Of a stretch of 64,000 bases of DNA, positions 44,599 to 53,225 are shown piece after piece. Each line of letters opens with the position of its first letter. The stretch's first letter is position 1. The DNA comes from Hyphomicrobium sp. (GTDB taxonomy: Bacteria; Pseudomonadota; Alphaproteobacteria; Rhizobiales; Hyphomicrobiaceae), in NCBI RefSeq assembly GCF_009026145.1, contig NZ_WBUE01000007.1:62001-126000 (forward strand), read 5' to 3'. The notes beneath the pieces were generated by a model. That model was not told the origin of the DNA, did no database searches, and worked only from the letters and a program-made list of their open reading frames with translations. Position numbers and translations under genes: made by a program.

Positions 44599-45315
44599 TC
44601 ACCTGTCCTCGCCTTCGGCGAGGGTGCATAATAGATCGGGCTTGAGTACGGACACACTGCGGCGCCCCGAGGTGGCAATTACGCCGGCCATCTTGAGGTA
44701 GCGGATCTCGCGGCTCACAGTCTCGATGGTCAATCCAAGCGCATCGGCGATCTCGTTGCGCGATAGCGGCAGCTCGAAGCGCTGTGAAAGCCCGGGGCCG
44801 ACGCCCGGAATGGGGCGCATGATGCGTGTGGCGATGGATACCAATAGACTCGCGACCTTCTCGCGGGCGGATTTGCGGCCGAGCAGGAACATCCACTCGC
44901 GTGCCGTTTCTAGGTCATCGAGCGCGCGCCGATAGAGCGCCTGCTCGAGAGAGGGGTGATTGCGCATCACGGTCTCGAAGGCGCTGCGCGAGAAGCAGCA
45001 CAGCTCCAGTTGCGTCGTGGCCTCGGCGACGAGCGTATTCTTGGCGCCATAGGGGTGGCCGACGAAATCGGCAGGATACTGCAGGCCGACGATCTGCAGC
45101 CGCCCGTCCTTCTGCGCTTTGACGAGCTTGACGACGCCCGAGACGATAATGGCCAGCCAGCTGAAGCCCTGGTGCTCGCTCTGAATGACCTGACCGGCGG
45201 GAATGCGCCTGTGGTGGGCGATCGGCCCCAACTCGCGGGCGGCGGCCTCCGTGACATCGCTGCACAAGGCGCGATCACGCACGGCGCAGCGATCGCAATA
45301 GTATCTTCCTCGCAT
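44599..45315 (-). CDS. FNR-type oxygen-responsive transcriptional regulator
   Basis: A 238-residue CRP/FNR-family regulator. Three N-terminal Cys (C7-x2-C10-x7-C18 in YYCDRCAVRDRALCSD) plus a central Cys in LELCCFSR match the [4Fe-4S] ligand set of FNR/FnrL, so oxygen should destroy the cluster. The cAMP-binding-like fold spans about 40-150, and the recognition helix TIETVSREIRYLKMAGV has the E-x-x-S-R of proteins that bind TTGAT-N4-ATCAA. ATG 45315 was chosen so that the Cys cluster is N-terminal. Matching boxes lie before pqqA, coxC and the ubiM-like gene, which gives it clear local targets. Confidence 0.9.
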   Translation of the reverse strand: MRGRYYCDRCAVRDRALCSDVTEAAARELGPIAHHRRIPAGQVIQSEHQGFSWLAIIVSGVVKLVKAQKDGRLQIVGLQYPADFVGHPYGAKNTLVAEATTQLELCCFSRSAFETVMRNHPSLEQALYRRALDDLETAREWMFLLGRKSAREKVASLLVSIATRIMRPIPGVGPGLSQRFELPLSRNEIADALGLTIETVSREIRYLKMAGVIATSGRRSVSVLKPDLLCTLAEGEDR

Positions 45316-45382
45316 ATCCGTCTTTAGGTCTTGACCGGTGAGGGTCGGACGACGATCCAGGGGCGGCGCGCATCTCACTTTG

Positions 45383-46852
45383 CTAGCGCCCTCCCCGGCG
45401 ACCTTTGATCTGTGTCAATGATCCGGCAGCAGAGTTAATGCCGGGGGCCGCGGGTTGTTGCCGCAGGAGCGCCCGTGCGACCGTGCTCACGAACAGTACG
45501 CCGCCGATGACGGCGAACAGGGCTCCGACGCCGTGCAGGTACATGCCTATGACGGCGCCGTCGACGAGATGCGCCGCGCCGGCAGGCATCTTCCTCGGCG
45601 CACCATAGCCGCCGGCCCAGAACAGCCCCAGGCAGGCGACGAGCTGGCCAAAGCCAAACAGCAGGATCTGGGCGCGGACCGTACGGCTTGGCGGCACGGA
45701 GCGGCCGAGTGCCGGCAGGCAATGAACCAGGAAGAGGCCCATCAGGGCGAGGTTCACGCCGGCGATGGTGCCGTGGTAGTGGGCCGGCGTGCGTGTGTCC
45801 GAGCCGGTGATCATGAGGCCCATGATGCCGCCGGCTCCGAACACGATCGGCGACAGGACGAGAGCGAGGAATCCGGGGTCGTGCCAGGGCAGCGGGCCGC
45901 GACGTCGCGCGGCGAGCACGCCGCTGAGGCCGCCGACGGCGATGATCAGCGAGGGAAGCGCCACGACGAACTGAAGCCGGCGAAAGGCCTCGGTCTGCAG
46001 CGGCGAGAATGGCTCGAACACCTTGTAGAAGAACACCGCCGGCAGCGTGAATGCGGCAAGCAAGACGATGGCCAGGCGGAAGACATCGGCATCAAAGCTC
46101 GTTTCGCCGAGTGAGCTGCGCAGCAGGACGAACCATCCCGTCAGCATCAGCAGCGCGTAGAGGAACTGCAGCACGTGCCCGCCGCCCCAGAAAAGATGCT
46201 CGTGGAAGGTGCGTCCTGGTTCGGAACCCCACGATAGCGATAGCGCGAGCGCGATGCAGGTGAGCGCGATGATGTAGATGACGGCGCCGGCGCTCATGGC
46301 GAGCGCAAGGTGACCAAAGTCTTGGAGCCGCCGCGCGCCAACGTTGGCGAGCAGTCGCACGGCGGGGAGTGCGATGCCCAGTCCGAACAGCAGCAGCCCG
46401 AGATAGTAGGAGCGGTGGACGATGACCGGAACGTAGTTGTTGAGCGAGGCGACGCTGTCGTTGAAGAAGGCGGGCGCCAGCAGAAACGGAAATGCGAGGG
46501 CTACCAGGTGGGCTCCGGTCGCACCCAGGGATGCGAGGCGGGGCCCCTCCTCGGTTGCGTTCAAAGTGGCGATGCTGGCGAGGAGCGCGAAGGTGGTGAG
46601 GAACCATACGACGAGCGAGAACACGACGTGGATGACGAGGCCCTTGGCAAAGAAGCCCGTGGGCCACGGCAGCACGCGCTCGATGCCCGGCAGGCGCGAC
46701 ACGGCGAGCATGAAGGCGAAGACGCCGGCGATGGCGAGCGAACCCACGGCGAGGATCGCCCATTGCCTGAGCTCGTCGCGCATCCTCCGCCGCACATCGG
46801 CGGTGCCACCGGCGCCGATGCCGTCATGGGCATCGAAGGCGACGTCCGTCAT
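45383..46852 (-). CDS. haem-copper oxidase subunit I-like membrane protein (CcoN/NorB-related)
   Basis: A 489-residue polytopic protein with about 12 helices and conserved histidines in haem-copper positions: LVIHVVFSLVVWFLTT, HLFWGGGHVLQFLYALL (His-x6-His), HYHGTIAGVNLAL and YLHGVGALFAVIGG. The spread of His in helices resembles cbb3 subunit I (CcoN) and NorB, but no CcoO/CcoP or NorC gene accompanies it, and it is the last gene of an A2-type cytochrome oxidase operon, overlapping the DUF420 gene by ATGA. It could be a haem-binding accessory, a quinol-linked subunit or an orphan terminal oxidase. Confidence 0.65.
   Translation of the reverse strand: MTDVAFDAHDGIGAGGTADVRRRMRDELRQWAILAVGSLAIAGVFAFMLAVSRLPGIERVLPWPTGFFAKGLVIHVVFSLVVWFLTTFALLASIATLNATEEGPRLASLGATGAHLVALAFPFLLAPAFFNDSVASLNNYVPVIVHRSYYLGLLLFGLGIALPAVRLLANVGARRLQDFGHLALAMSAGAVIYIIALTCIALALSLSWGSEPGRTFHEHLFWGGGHVLQFLYALLMLTGWFVLLRSSLGETSFDADVFRLAIVLLAAFTLPAVFFYKVFEPFSPLQTEAFRRLQFVVALPSLIIAVGGLSGVLAARRRGPLPWHDPGFLALVLSPIVFGAGGIMGLMITGSDTRTPAHYHGTIAGVNLALMGLFLVHCLPALGRSVPPSRTVRAQILLFGFGQLVACLGLFWAGGYGAPRKMPAGAAHLVDGAVIGMYLHGVGALFAVIGGVLFVSTVARALLRQQPAAPGINSAAGSLTQIKGRRGGR
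45405..45418. promoter_or_regulatory. imperfect FNR-box near the regulator promoter
   Basis: TTGATCTGTGTCAA has one mismatch from the consensus and lies 96 bp upstream of the FNR gene, inside the last codons of the neighbouring haem-copper subunit gene. It may mark autoregulation, though a coding origin could also explain it. Confidence 0.4.
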
Positions 46853-47289
46853 TGGCCGGGCACCTGATACGGCCAGAGGTGGATCGTCATGATGTAGACG
46901 ACGATCCCCGACATGGCGACGAACATCCAGAGGCCCCAGGCCGGCACCGCCAGCCTACGGTGCGCGTCCTCGCGCCCGCTCAGCGCGCGGAAGACGAGCA
47001 GCGGCACGACCGGGGTGGCGATTGCGGCCGCGAGAATATGGATGATCAGGATCGAGAAGTAGATCGGCCGGATGATCCCATAGCCGCCGAACTTCGCCAG
47101 CCCGGCGCCGAAGTGGTAGACGAGGTAAAGGGCCAGGAATGCGACGCCGAGAGTCACGGCCGCCAGCATGAACCGTCGATGCAGCGCGCGGTCTCCGCTG
47201 CGGATGGCGAAGTAGCCGCCGATGAGCGCGGCGATCGTTGAGACGTTTATCGCCGCGAGAATGTGCGGCAGCGCTGTATTCAGGCTCAT
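46849..47289 (-). CDS. DUF420 (CtaM/YozB-like) membrane protein
   Basis: A 146-residue protein with four hydrophobic helices. HILAAINVSTIAALIGGYFAIRSGD and LYLVYHFGAGLAKFGGYG hold the conserved His found in DUF420 proteins; IIHILAAAIATPVVPLLVF carries another. CtaM, the best studied relative, is needed to build cytochrome aa3 oxidase in Gram-positives. Here it lies within the oxidase operon, 7 bp after a small TM gene and overlapping the next gene by ATGA, so an assembly role is plausible. Confidence 0.85.
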   Translation of the reverse strand: MSLNTALPHILAAINVSTIAALIGGYFAIRSGDRALHRRFMLAAVTLGVAFLALYLVYHFGAGLAKFGGYGIIRPIYFSILIIHILAAAIATPVVPLLVFRALSGREDAHRRLAVPAWGLWMFVAMSGIVVYIMTIHLWPYQVPGQ

Positions 47290-47296
47290 TACGTGC

Positions 47297-47419
47297 TCAA
47301 GGGCCGTAGTTGATGATCTTCCAGATGATGCTCACGTACATGAGCCCCGAGAGGGCGAGGAACGCGGCGAGAGCGATCCGGCGGCGTCCCTCCCATTTGT
47401 GTCTTGCGTCAGACGGCAT
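47297..47419 (-). CDS. 40-residue single-TM protein in the oxidase operon
   Basis: The peptide reads MPSDARHKWEGRRRIALAAF, then LALSGLMYVSIIWKIINYGP: a basic start and one helix. The size and place (between CoxI and DUF420) suit a small oxidase subunit such as CoxIV-like or CcoQ-like peptides. ATG 47419 follows AAGG; the longer frame to 47491 is unconserved Ser/Arg-rich. It has no named family that I can assign. Confidence 0.6.
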   Translation of the reverse strand: MPSDARHKWEGRRRIALAAFLALSGLMYVSIIWKIINYGP

Positions 47420-47491
47420 GACCTTTGAGCCTTCTTCTGGCAGTGCAGCGGCCGAGCCGAAGGCGCTAGGCCTGCGGCTCGACCGCGACAT

Positions 47492-49135
47492 TCAGTTGTA
47501 ATTGTAGGGCGTCCAGTTCGCGTCGAGATGAACGGGCCGCGGGAAATTGCCGGGACCGGGTGGGCTCTCGGTGTGCGTCCACTCCAGGGACTTCGAGCCC
47601 CACGGGTTGGTGCCGACGACAGGGCCGCGCAGCGCCGAGTAAACCCAGCCATAGAGCATGAGCAGAACACCAACGCCGATCATCGCGGCGCCGAACGTCG
47701 CCACCATGTGATAGGGCTCGAACTCGGGGAACATCTGATAGTCCCAGTAACGTCTGGGCATGCCCCTAACGCCGATGATGAAGAGCGGCCAGAAGGTCAC
47801 CTGCGTGCCGACGACCTTGAGCCAGAAGGCCACCTTGGCCACCTTGCTGTCCGCCGAGCGCCCGGTGATCTTGGGGAACCAGTGATAGACGGCGGCGAAC
47901 ACCGCGAACGTGGCCATCAGGCCCATGATGAAGTGGAAGTGGGCGTGCACGAAGCTCGTCTCCGACAGGTGCACGGTGAGGGAGGTCACTGCCAGCGGAA
48001 TGCCGGTCATGCCGCCGACGAGGATGAGGAACAGGCAGACGACGGCGTACCACATCGAGACGTTGTAGGAGATTGCGCCCTTGTACATTGTCCCCCAAAG
48101 CGAGATCAGCAGCAGGCCGACCGGAACCGAGATGAGAAGCGTCGACACCATCATGCCGATGCGCAGCCAGTCGGGCATGCCGGCGATGTACAGGTGGTGG
48201 ATCCACACCTCGCCGGTGATGACGAGGATGCCAACGATGCCGCCGTAGACGGCAGCCTTGTAGTTGAAGACGTAGTTCTTGGCCTGCGTGGCGATGATGT
48301 CGAATAGCAGGCCGACGGCCGGCAGGAAGATCACGTAGACGGCGGGGTGCGAGTAGAACCAGAACAGGTTCTGATAGAGCAGCACGTCGCCGCCGCGCGA
48401 GGGGTCGAAGAATCCGGTACCGACGTACTTGTCGAGCAGCAGAAGCGTGACCGCCGCGGCGAGCACCGGCACGAAGACGATCTGGATCATGAAGGCGGCA
48501 AAGGTGGTCCAGACAAAGATGTTCATCTGGTTCCAGCCCATGCCGGGCGCGCGCATATAGATGATCGTCACCAGGAAGTTCACCGCGCCGAGGATCGAGG
48601 AGAAGCCGATCAGGTGCACGGTGAAGACGTAGAAGGCGGTGTTGGCCGAAGTCGTCACCGAGTACGGCGGATAGCCGGTCCACATGATATCCGGCTTGTC
48701 GGGAATGAGGAACGTGAGCAGGGCGAGAACGATGCCGGCCCAGAACAGCCACAGCGACAGCGCGTTGATGCGCGGGAAGGCGACATCGGGCGCGCCGATC
48801 ATGATCGGCACAAGATAATTGGCGGCAAAGCCGGTGAGCGCCGGGATAAGGAAGGCGAGGATCATCGCCGCGCCGTGGAAATAGAGGGCGACGTTGTAGG
48901 CGGTCCCCGTCGTCATCTGCCTGGCGAAATCGCCGACGAAGTAGTTGATGAGACCCGACTCGCCCGGCTGCATCTGCTCGATGCGGATGCCGAGCGCCAT
49001 GATGCCGGCGACGGCAAAGGCCGCCATGGCGCCGACGAGATAGAGGATGCCGACGCGCTTGTGGTCGGTAGTGAAAATCCATTCGCGGATGAAGGAGCCG
49101 CCCGGCGCGCGGGCGAACTCAGCTGCGGTCGTCAT
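47492..49135 (-). CDS. cytochrome c oxidase subunit I, A2-type
   Basis: The catalytic haem-copper subunit (547 aa, 12 helices) that reduces oxygen to water. Haem and copper ligands are visible: YFHGAAMILAF (haem a His), WFYSHPAVYVIFLP (CuB His and cross-linked Tyr), WIHHLYIAGM (CuB His pair), and HAHFHFIMGL (haem a3 and haem a His). The helix VI motif YSHPAVY replaces the glutamate of A1 enzymes (GHPEVY) with Tyr-Ser, the mark of A2-type oxidases. The protein ends with a long periplasmic Pro/Trp tail. It follows CoxII by 21 bp within the operon. Confidence 0.95.
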   Translation of the reverse strand: MTTAAEFARAPGGSFIREWIFTTDHKRVGILYLVGAMAAFAVAGIMALGIRIEQMQPGESGLINYFVGDFARQMTTGTAYNVALYFHGAAMILAFLIPALTGFAANYLVPIMIGAPDVAFPRINALSLWLFWAGIVLALLTFLIPDKPDIMWTGYPPYSVTTSANTAFYVFTVHLIGFSSILGAVNFLVTIIYMRAPGMGWNQMNIFVWTTFAAFMIQIVFVPVLAAAVTLLLLDKYVGTGFFDPSRGGDVLLYQNLFWFYSHPAVYVIFLPAVGLLFDIIATQAKNYVFNYKAAVYGGIVGILVITGEVWIHHLYIAGMPDWLRIGMMVSTLLISVPVGLLLISLWGTMYKGAISYNVSMWYAVVCLFLILVGGMTGIPLAVTSLTVHLSETSFVHAHFHFIMGLMATFAVFAAVYHWFPKITGRSADSKVAKVAFWLKVVGTQVTFWPLFIIGVRGMPRRYWDYQMFPEFEPYHMVATFGAAMIGVGVLLMLYGWVYSALRGPVVGTNPWGSKSLEWTHTESPPGPGNFPRPVHLDANWTPYNYN

Positions 49136-49156
49136 TGAAGTATTCCCTCCTCACGC

Positions 49157-49921
49157 TCAGGGCGTCGGTTGCTCGGCGGCCGGCGGGGCTGCCTTGCGCT
49201 CCGTCCGCTTCTTTTTCTTCTCAAGCTTGGCGGCGAGCCAGGTGTCGTACTCGGCCTTGGGCATCGCCTTCACCAAGTTGTTCATCTGCGAGTGGGCATC
49301 GCCGCAGAACTCCACGCACACGACCGATGTCTCGAGCGGTTTGTCCGGGTAGAACCACAGATGCGTGATGCGGCCAGGCATGATGTCCTCCTTCAGCCGG
49401 TACTCGGTCAGTCCGAAGGAGTGGATGACGTCGTTCGAGGTCATGCGCAGCACCACCGGCTGGCCGACGGGAACGACGAGCTCGCTGTCGGTGATCCCGT
49501 CGCCGTAGTCGTATTCGAAGAACCACTGGTTGCCGGTGACCTTGACCTCCATGGCCCCCGCCGGCACCTCGCGCTGGATGTTCCACAGCGACCAGCCTTT
49601 GGCGGCGAGCAGGAAGTCGTCGGCCATGAAGAGCGCGGCCGGCACCAGCGACCAGGCGAGCGCCTTATCGAGGTTCAGCGGCAGCGCGGTGCCGACGGCC
49701 CCGGGGCTGCGCGCGCGATAGCGGATGAGAAGGTAGACGGCGACGACGGCGAAGATGCCGCCGATGATCCACAGATCCCAGAGCACCTCGTCCCAGGTGT
49801 GATTCCATGCCTCGGTCGGATTGCGGATGTGGCCGTTCGCGGCCTCCTCCGCCAATGCCGTGCCGCCCGTGAGCAGAAGCGCTCCGAGCGCGCCGAATAC
49901 GAAATCAAGCCGCCTCAGCAT
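49157..49921 (-). CDS. cytochrome c oxidase subunit II
   Basis: A 254-residue protein that takes electrons from cytochrome c through a binuclear CuA centre. After a signal segment it has two helices, then a cupredoxin domain. VVCVEFCGDAHSQM holds the two Cys, Glu, His and Met ligands of CuA, and HSFGLTEYRLKED the other His. It lacks a fused cytochrome c domain. The C-terminal tail is Lys-rich (LEKKKKRTERKAAP). ATG 49921 overlaps the Sco stop by 17 bp. Confidence 0.95.
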   Translation of the reverse strand: MLRRLDFVFGALGALLLTGGTALAEEAANGHIRNPTEAWNHTWDEVLWDLWIIGGIFAVVAVYLLIRYRARSPGAVGTALPLNLDKALAWSLVPAALFMADDFLLAAKGWSLWNIQREVPAGAMEVKVTGNQWFFEYDYGDGITDSELVVPVGQPVVLRMTSNDVIHSFGLTEYRLKEDIMPGRITHLWFYPDKPLETSVVCVEFCGDAHSQMNNLVKAMPKAEYDTWLAAKLEKKKKRTERKAAPPAAEQPTP

Positions 49922-50795
49922 AGCTGTGGTTCCCTGTGCGTTTCACCCGTATGGAGATTTTGTAGGCGAGCATCCCGCCGAACAGCGTCGTAACGCCGAG
50001 GCCCAATGCTCCGAGCCCGACGACAAGCGGAATGCTCAGCACGTATTTGCCGTCGTGGTAGCTGTAGCTGTAGCAGAGGCTCAGGGCGAAATTGATGATC
50101 TCGCCGGGCCGGAACTGCCCTTGCCGGGCGTCGAGCAGGGCCAGCTCGATGTCCCGCGCCGATAGCGCATCCTGGTAGAGGACACGGACGAGGCTGCCGT
50201 CGGGCGAGAAGAACAGAAAGGCGCCGGGATGCAGGAACATGCGGTCCTCGGGCGACCAGAAGAATTTGAAGCCGATACGCTCCGTCTCGCTCTTGAGCTC
50301 GTCTTCGTACTTGAAGGTCGCGAACGTCCAATGCTCGGCGAGCGGACCGGTCAGCTCCAGATGCTTGCGGAAGGCCCCGGTCGTCGCCAGCGTGTCGTGC
50401 TTGTCGAAAGACAGGGTCAGGATGCGGAAGTCCTCGCCTGGCGCGAGAAGGCGCACGTCCTTCATGAGCTCGGCCAGCGAGGCATTGATGATCGAGCAGC
50501 TGCCGTCGCACGTGAAGTAGGAGAGCACGAGGATCAACGGCTTGCCGAGCATGTCCGCCCAGCGGAGCTCCTTGCCGCTCTGATCGACAAGCAGCGTTTG
50601 CGGCCTGATCTTGGCGCCGAGCACCGCCTTCTCGTCGACCACCATGATGTTGGGATTGAGATCGGACACCGGACGGCGAAAGTACTGCGCCTGCGCCGCG
50701 CTCGCCGTCATCGCGACGGCCAGCAGCGCGAGGCGCCCAACCATGCGAGCGCCTGCGCCTCTTCTGCGTGAGGGTCTTCCAGGTCCGCGCGACAT
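49905..50795 (-). CDS. SCO1/SenC copper chaperone
   Basis: A 296-residue (279 from ATG 50744) membrane-anchored thioredoxin-fold protein that loads copper into CuA of subunit II. YFTCDGSCSIINASL has the C-x3-C copper site, and FLHPGAFLFFSPDG the third ligand His. A C-terminal helix (LVVGLGALGLGVTTLFGGML) is an extra anchor not found in most Sco proteins. The first ATG overlaps the coxC stop in TGATG; the second ATG starts a better signal sequence. It lies directly before coxB, whose protein it should serve. Confidence 0.9.
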   Translation of the reverse strand: MSRGPGRPSRRRGAGARMVGRLALLAVAMTASAAQAQYFRRPVSDLNPNIMVVDEKAVLGAKIRPQTLLVDQSGKELRWADMLGKPLILVLSYFTCDGSCSIINASLAELMKDVRLLAPGEDFRILTLSFDKHDTLATTGAFRKHLELTGPLAEHWTFATFKYEDELKSETERIGFKFFWSPEDRMFLHPGAFLFFSPDGSLVRVLYQDALSARDIELALLDARQGQFRPGEIINFALSLCYSYSYHDGKYVLSIPLVVGLGALGLGVTTLFGGMLAYKISIRVKRTGNHSYAEAA

Positions 50796-51589
50796 CACCA
50801 GAAGTAGACCTGCGACGCGACGAAGAACCATACGATGTCGACGAAGTGCCAGTAGATGCCGGCCACCTTGACCAGATTGCGGTGGACGCGGCCGAACACC
50901 ATGCCGAGGAAGATGGCAACGAAGCTCGCCAGCCCAACCAGCACGTGCGAGCCGTGGAAGCCGGTGAGCGAGTAGAACGCCGCCGAGAACTGGTTGGTGG
51001 CGGGGAGGAAGCCCTCCTCGAAGAGGTGCGTGTACTCGTACGCGGTGCAGGCGAGGAACGTGGCGCCGAGCGCGATCGACAGGGTGAGCCAAAACAGGAA
51101 GGCGCCCTTGCGGTCGTGATCGAGACGCTCCTCGGCGACGTGATACGTCAGGCTCGAAGCGACGAGGATCGCCGTCATGACGAGCGGCAGCACGAGGTTG
51201 AGGTGCGGCGTGCCTGCGGGAGGCCACACCGCTTCCGCGCTGACCGAAAGGCGCAGAGTCCAGTAGCTGGCGAAGAGACCGAGGAAGATGAGGATCTCGC
51301 CGATGATGAACACGCCGACGCCGACCGGCGAGACATTGGAGATAGCCGAGTGCTGGGTGGCGCCCTCGTAGATCCACTTGGAGATGCCCGCCAGCACGAG
51401 GGGCGTGCCTACTCCGGCAGCGATGATGGCGGGGAGCTGCAGCTGGTAGACGAACTTCAGCGCAAAGGCGACCGGGAGCAGCAGTAGTACGCCGAACGAG
51501 ATGGCCATCGGCGCCCAGCTCCACTCCCAGTGGTGCTCGTGGTGCAGGTGGGCCCCATGCAGCGTTTCAGCGCGCACGATTTGGTGCAT
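50795..51589 (-). CDS. cytochrome c oxidase subunit III
   Basis: A 264-residue protein with seven helices and a His-rich N-terminus (HGAHLHHEHHWEWS). Family blocks include FIIGEILIFLGLFASYWTLRL, FSAAFYSLTGFHGSHVLVGL and KVAGIYWHFVDIVWFFV with conserved Glu and His residues. It is the first gene of the oxidase operon (coxC-sco-coxB-coxA-small-DUF420-subunit I-like). ATG 51589 follows AAGGAAG. The FNR-box at 51709 lies 126 bp upstream, so oxygen control of the whole operon is likely. Confidence 0.95.
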   Translation of the reverse strand: MHQIVRAETLHGAHLHHEHHWEWSWAPMAISFGVLLLLPVAFALKFVYQLQLPAIIAAGVGTPLVLAGISKWIYEGATQHSAISNVSPVGVGVFIIGEILIFLGLFASYWTLRLSVSAEAVWPPAGTPHLNLVLPLVMTAILVASSLTYHVAEERLDHDRKGAFLFWLTLSIALGATFLACTAYEYTHLFEEGFLPATNQFSAAFYSLTGFHGSHVLVGLASFVAIFLGMVFGRVHRNLVKVAGIYWHFVDIVWFFVASQVYFW

Positions 51590-51708
51590 CTTCCTTGTCC
51601 CTCCCTGTTTCCCCGCCCGCGCGCTCTTGGTCGCGCATTGCAGGGAAATCGTCCCACCGATTGACTCGGCTTTGAATTTTGAATTTGCCGGGAGGCGCAT
51701 TTCCAAAC

Positions 51709-51722
51709 TTGATGTGCATCAA
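51709..51722 (-). promoter_or_regulatory. FNR-box upstream of the oxidase operon
   Basis: TTGATGTGCATCAA is an exact TTGAT-N4-ATCAA match; ACTTGATGTGCATCAAGT is an 18-bp perfect palindrome. Its centre lies 126 bp before the coxC ATG. Confidence 0.82.
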
Positions 51723-51922
51723 GTAGGCATGCGGCAAAAGACGGCGGCAGCGATCGTCCGCTTGCGCACCTGGGGCACGAGCAACACGCAAGATAGCGCC
51801 CATCGAGAACCCATCGCGCCGATCAATGCAACGGTGCCCAATTCATCCTGCCGCTCTTTCCTCTGCCCGCTTCCGAATGCGTTGCCTTCGGCGTGGATAC
51901 GCGGCAATTCGCACGCTCAAGC

Positions 51923-51936
51923 TTGAGGTGCATCAA
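51923..51936 (+). promoter_or_regulatory. FNR-box upstream of the ubiM-like operon
   Basis: TTGAGGTGCATCAA differs from the consensus at one base, and flanking GCTT/AAGC extends the symmetry. It lies about 66 bp before the TTG start at 51996. With the 51709 site it splits the divergent region into two control halves. Confidence 0.7.
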
Positions 51937-51995
51937 GCGGTAACCCACTCGTTGATCCAAGCTCAGCGTCGGATTCGCGGACGCCGGGCCAGAGA

Positions 51996-53225
51996 TTGAG
52001 CACGAGCTACGACATGGTGATCGCGGGCGGGGGGCCGGCAGGCTTGAGCCTCGCATGCCTTGCCGGCGATCTGGGCCTGAGGGTCGCCGTCGTCGACCGC
52101 CAGCGCGAGGATGCACTCGCCCATCCTCCACCCGACGGCAGGGACATTGCGCTGACGCACCGGTCCGTGCGCATTCTTGATGAGATCGGGGTTTGGGGCG
52201 CGCTTTCTCCCAAGGACATCGCTCCTATCAGAAGCGCCCGGGTCAAGAATGCCGATCAACCACACCTACTGTGCTTCGATCCCGAAGGAGCGGGGCGCGA
52301 GGCGCTGGGCTATCTCGTCAGCAACCAAGTCTTGCGTCGTGAGCTCTACCGCGCAGCGCGGCAACGGGCGAGCGTTGAGCTCCTCGCCGGCGAGACGGCT
52401 GGCGAGCTGCAGCTTGGCGCCTGGACCGCCTCGCTCGCCCTGTCCTCGGGAAAAGTGCTCGAGGCGCCGCTGCTTGTTGCCGCCGACAGCCGCTTTTCGG
52501 AGCTGCGGCGCAAGGTCGGAATCGGTGCCGACATGCGCGACTTCGGCCACCTCTGCATCGTCTGCCACCTGCGGCACGAGAAGCCGCATGACGGCACGGC
52601 GCACGAGTGGTTCGACACCGATCAGACGCTGGCGGTGCTCCCCCTCAATGAGCAGACGTCGTCGATCGTCCTCACCCAGCCGGCGAGCACGGCGGCGCGC
52701 AGCTTGTCGATGCCGGCATCAGCCTTCGCGGCCGCGATCGAGCAGCGCCTCGACCGCCGTTGGGGAAGCATGCAGCTCGACGGCGAGCGCCACGCCTACC
52801 CGCTGGTCGCCGTCTATGCCGACCGCTTCTGCGCCCGGCGGCTTGCACTTGTCGGCGACGCCGCCGTCGGCATGCACCCGGTGACGGCGCACGGCTTCAA
52901 TTTCGGACTGCAGGGGGCGGAAACCCTGGCGCGCAAGGTCGGCGACGCCATCGGCGCCGGTAGTGATATCGGCGCGCCGTCCGTGCTCGAAAGCTACGAC
53001 CGCATGCACCGTCGGGCGACGCTCCCACTCTATCTCGCAACCAACGCCATCGTCGGACTGTACACGGACAACCGAATGCCGGCGCGCATCGTCCGCAGCG
53101 CCTTGTTGCGCATCGCCAACTCCCTATCCCCCGTCAAAGACTTCATGCTGCGCAAGTTGACGGAGTGCGATGTAGCGCAAGGGCCGGCGCGACGGGCTTT
53201 GCACCTCTTAAGGAGCCATTCATGA
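51996..53225 (+). CDS. FAD-dependent hydroxylase of the UbiH/UbiM family
   Basis: A 409-residue flavoprotein monooxygenase. MVIAGGGPAGLSLACLAG binds the FAD adenine, and ALVGDAAVGMHPVTAHGFNF is the second FAD motif typical of ubiquinone hydroxylases. The AHGFNFGLQGAETLA variant fits UbiM, an alphaproteobacterial O2-dependent hydroxylase. TTG 51996 is chosen because the FAD strand begins at residue 6; ATG 52014 would remove it. Its stop overlaps the P450 ATG by ATGA. An FNR-box lies upstream. A substrate other than ubiquinone is possible given the P450 partner. Confidence 0.82.
   Translation: MSTSYDMVIAGGGPAGLSLACLAGDLGLRVAVVDRQREDALAHPPPDGRDIALTHRSVRILDEIGVWGALSPKDIAPIRSARVKNADQPHLLCFDPEGAGREALGYLVSNQVLRRELYRAARQRASVELLAGETAGELQLGAWTASLALSSGKVLEAPLLVAADSRFSELRRKVGIGADMRDFGHLCIVCHLRHEKPHDGTAHEWFDTDQTLAVLPLNEQTSSIVLTQPASTAARSLSMPASAFAAAIEQRLDRRWGSMQLDGERHAYPLVAVYADRFCARRLALVGDAAVGMHPVTAHGFNFGLQGAETLARKVGDAIGAGSDIGAPSVLESYDRMHRRATLPLYLATNAIVGLYTDNRMPARIVRSALLRIANSLSPVKDFMLRKLTECDVAQGPARRALHLLRSHS

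Noticed and set aside
45383-46852. Calling the gene ccoN or norB outright
   Set aside because: No partner subunit is present and not all ligand His could be assigned by eye.
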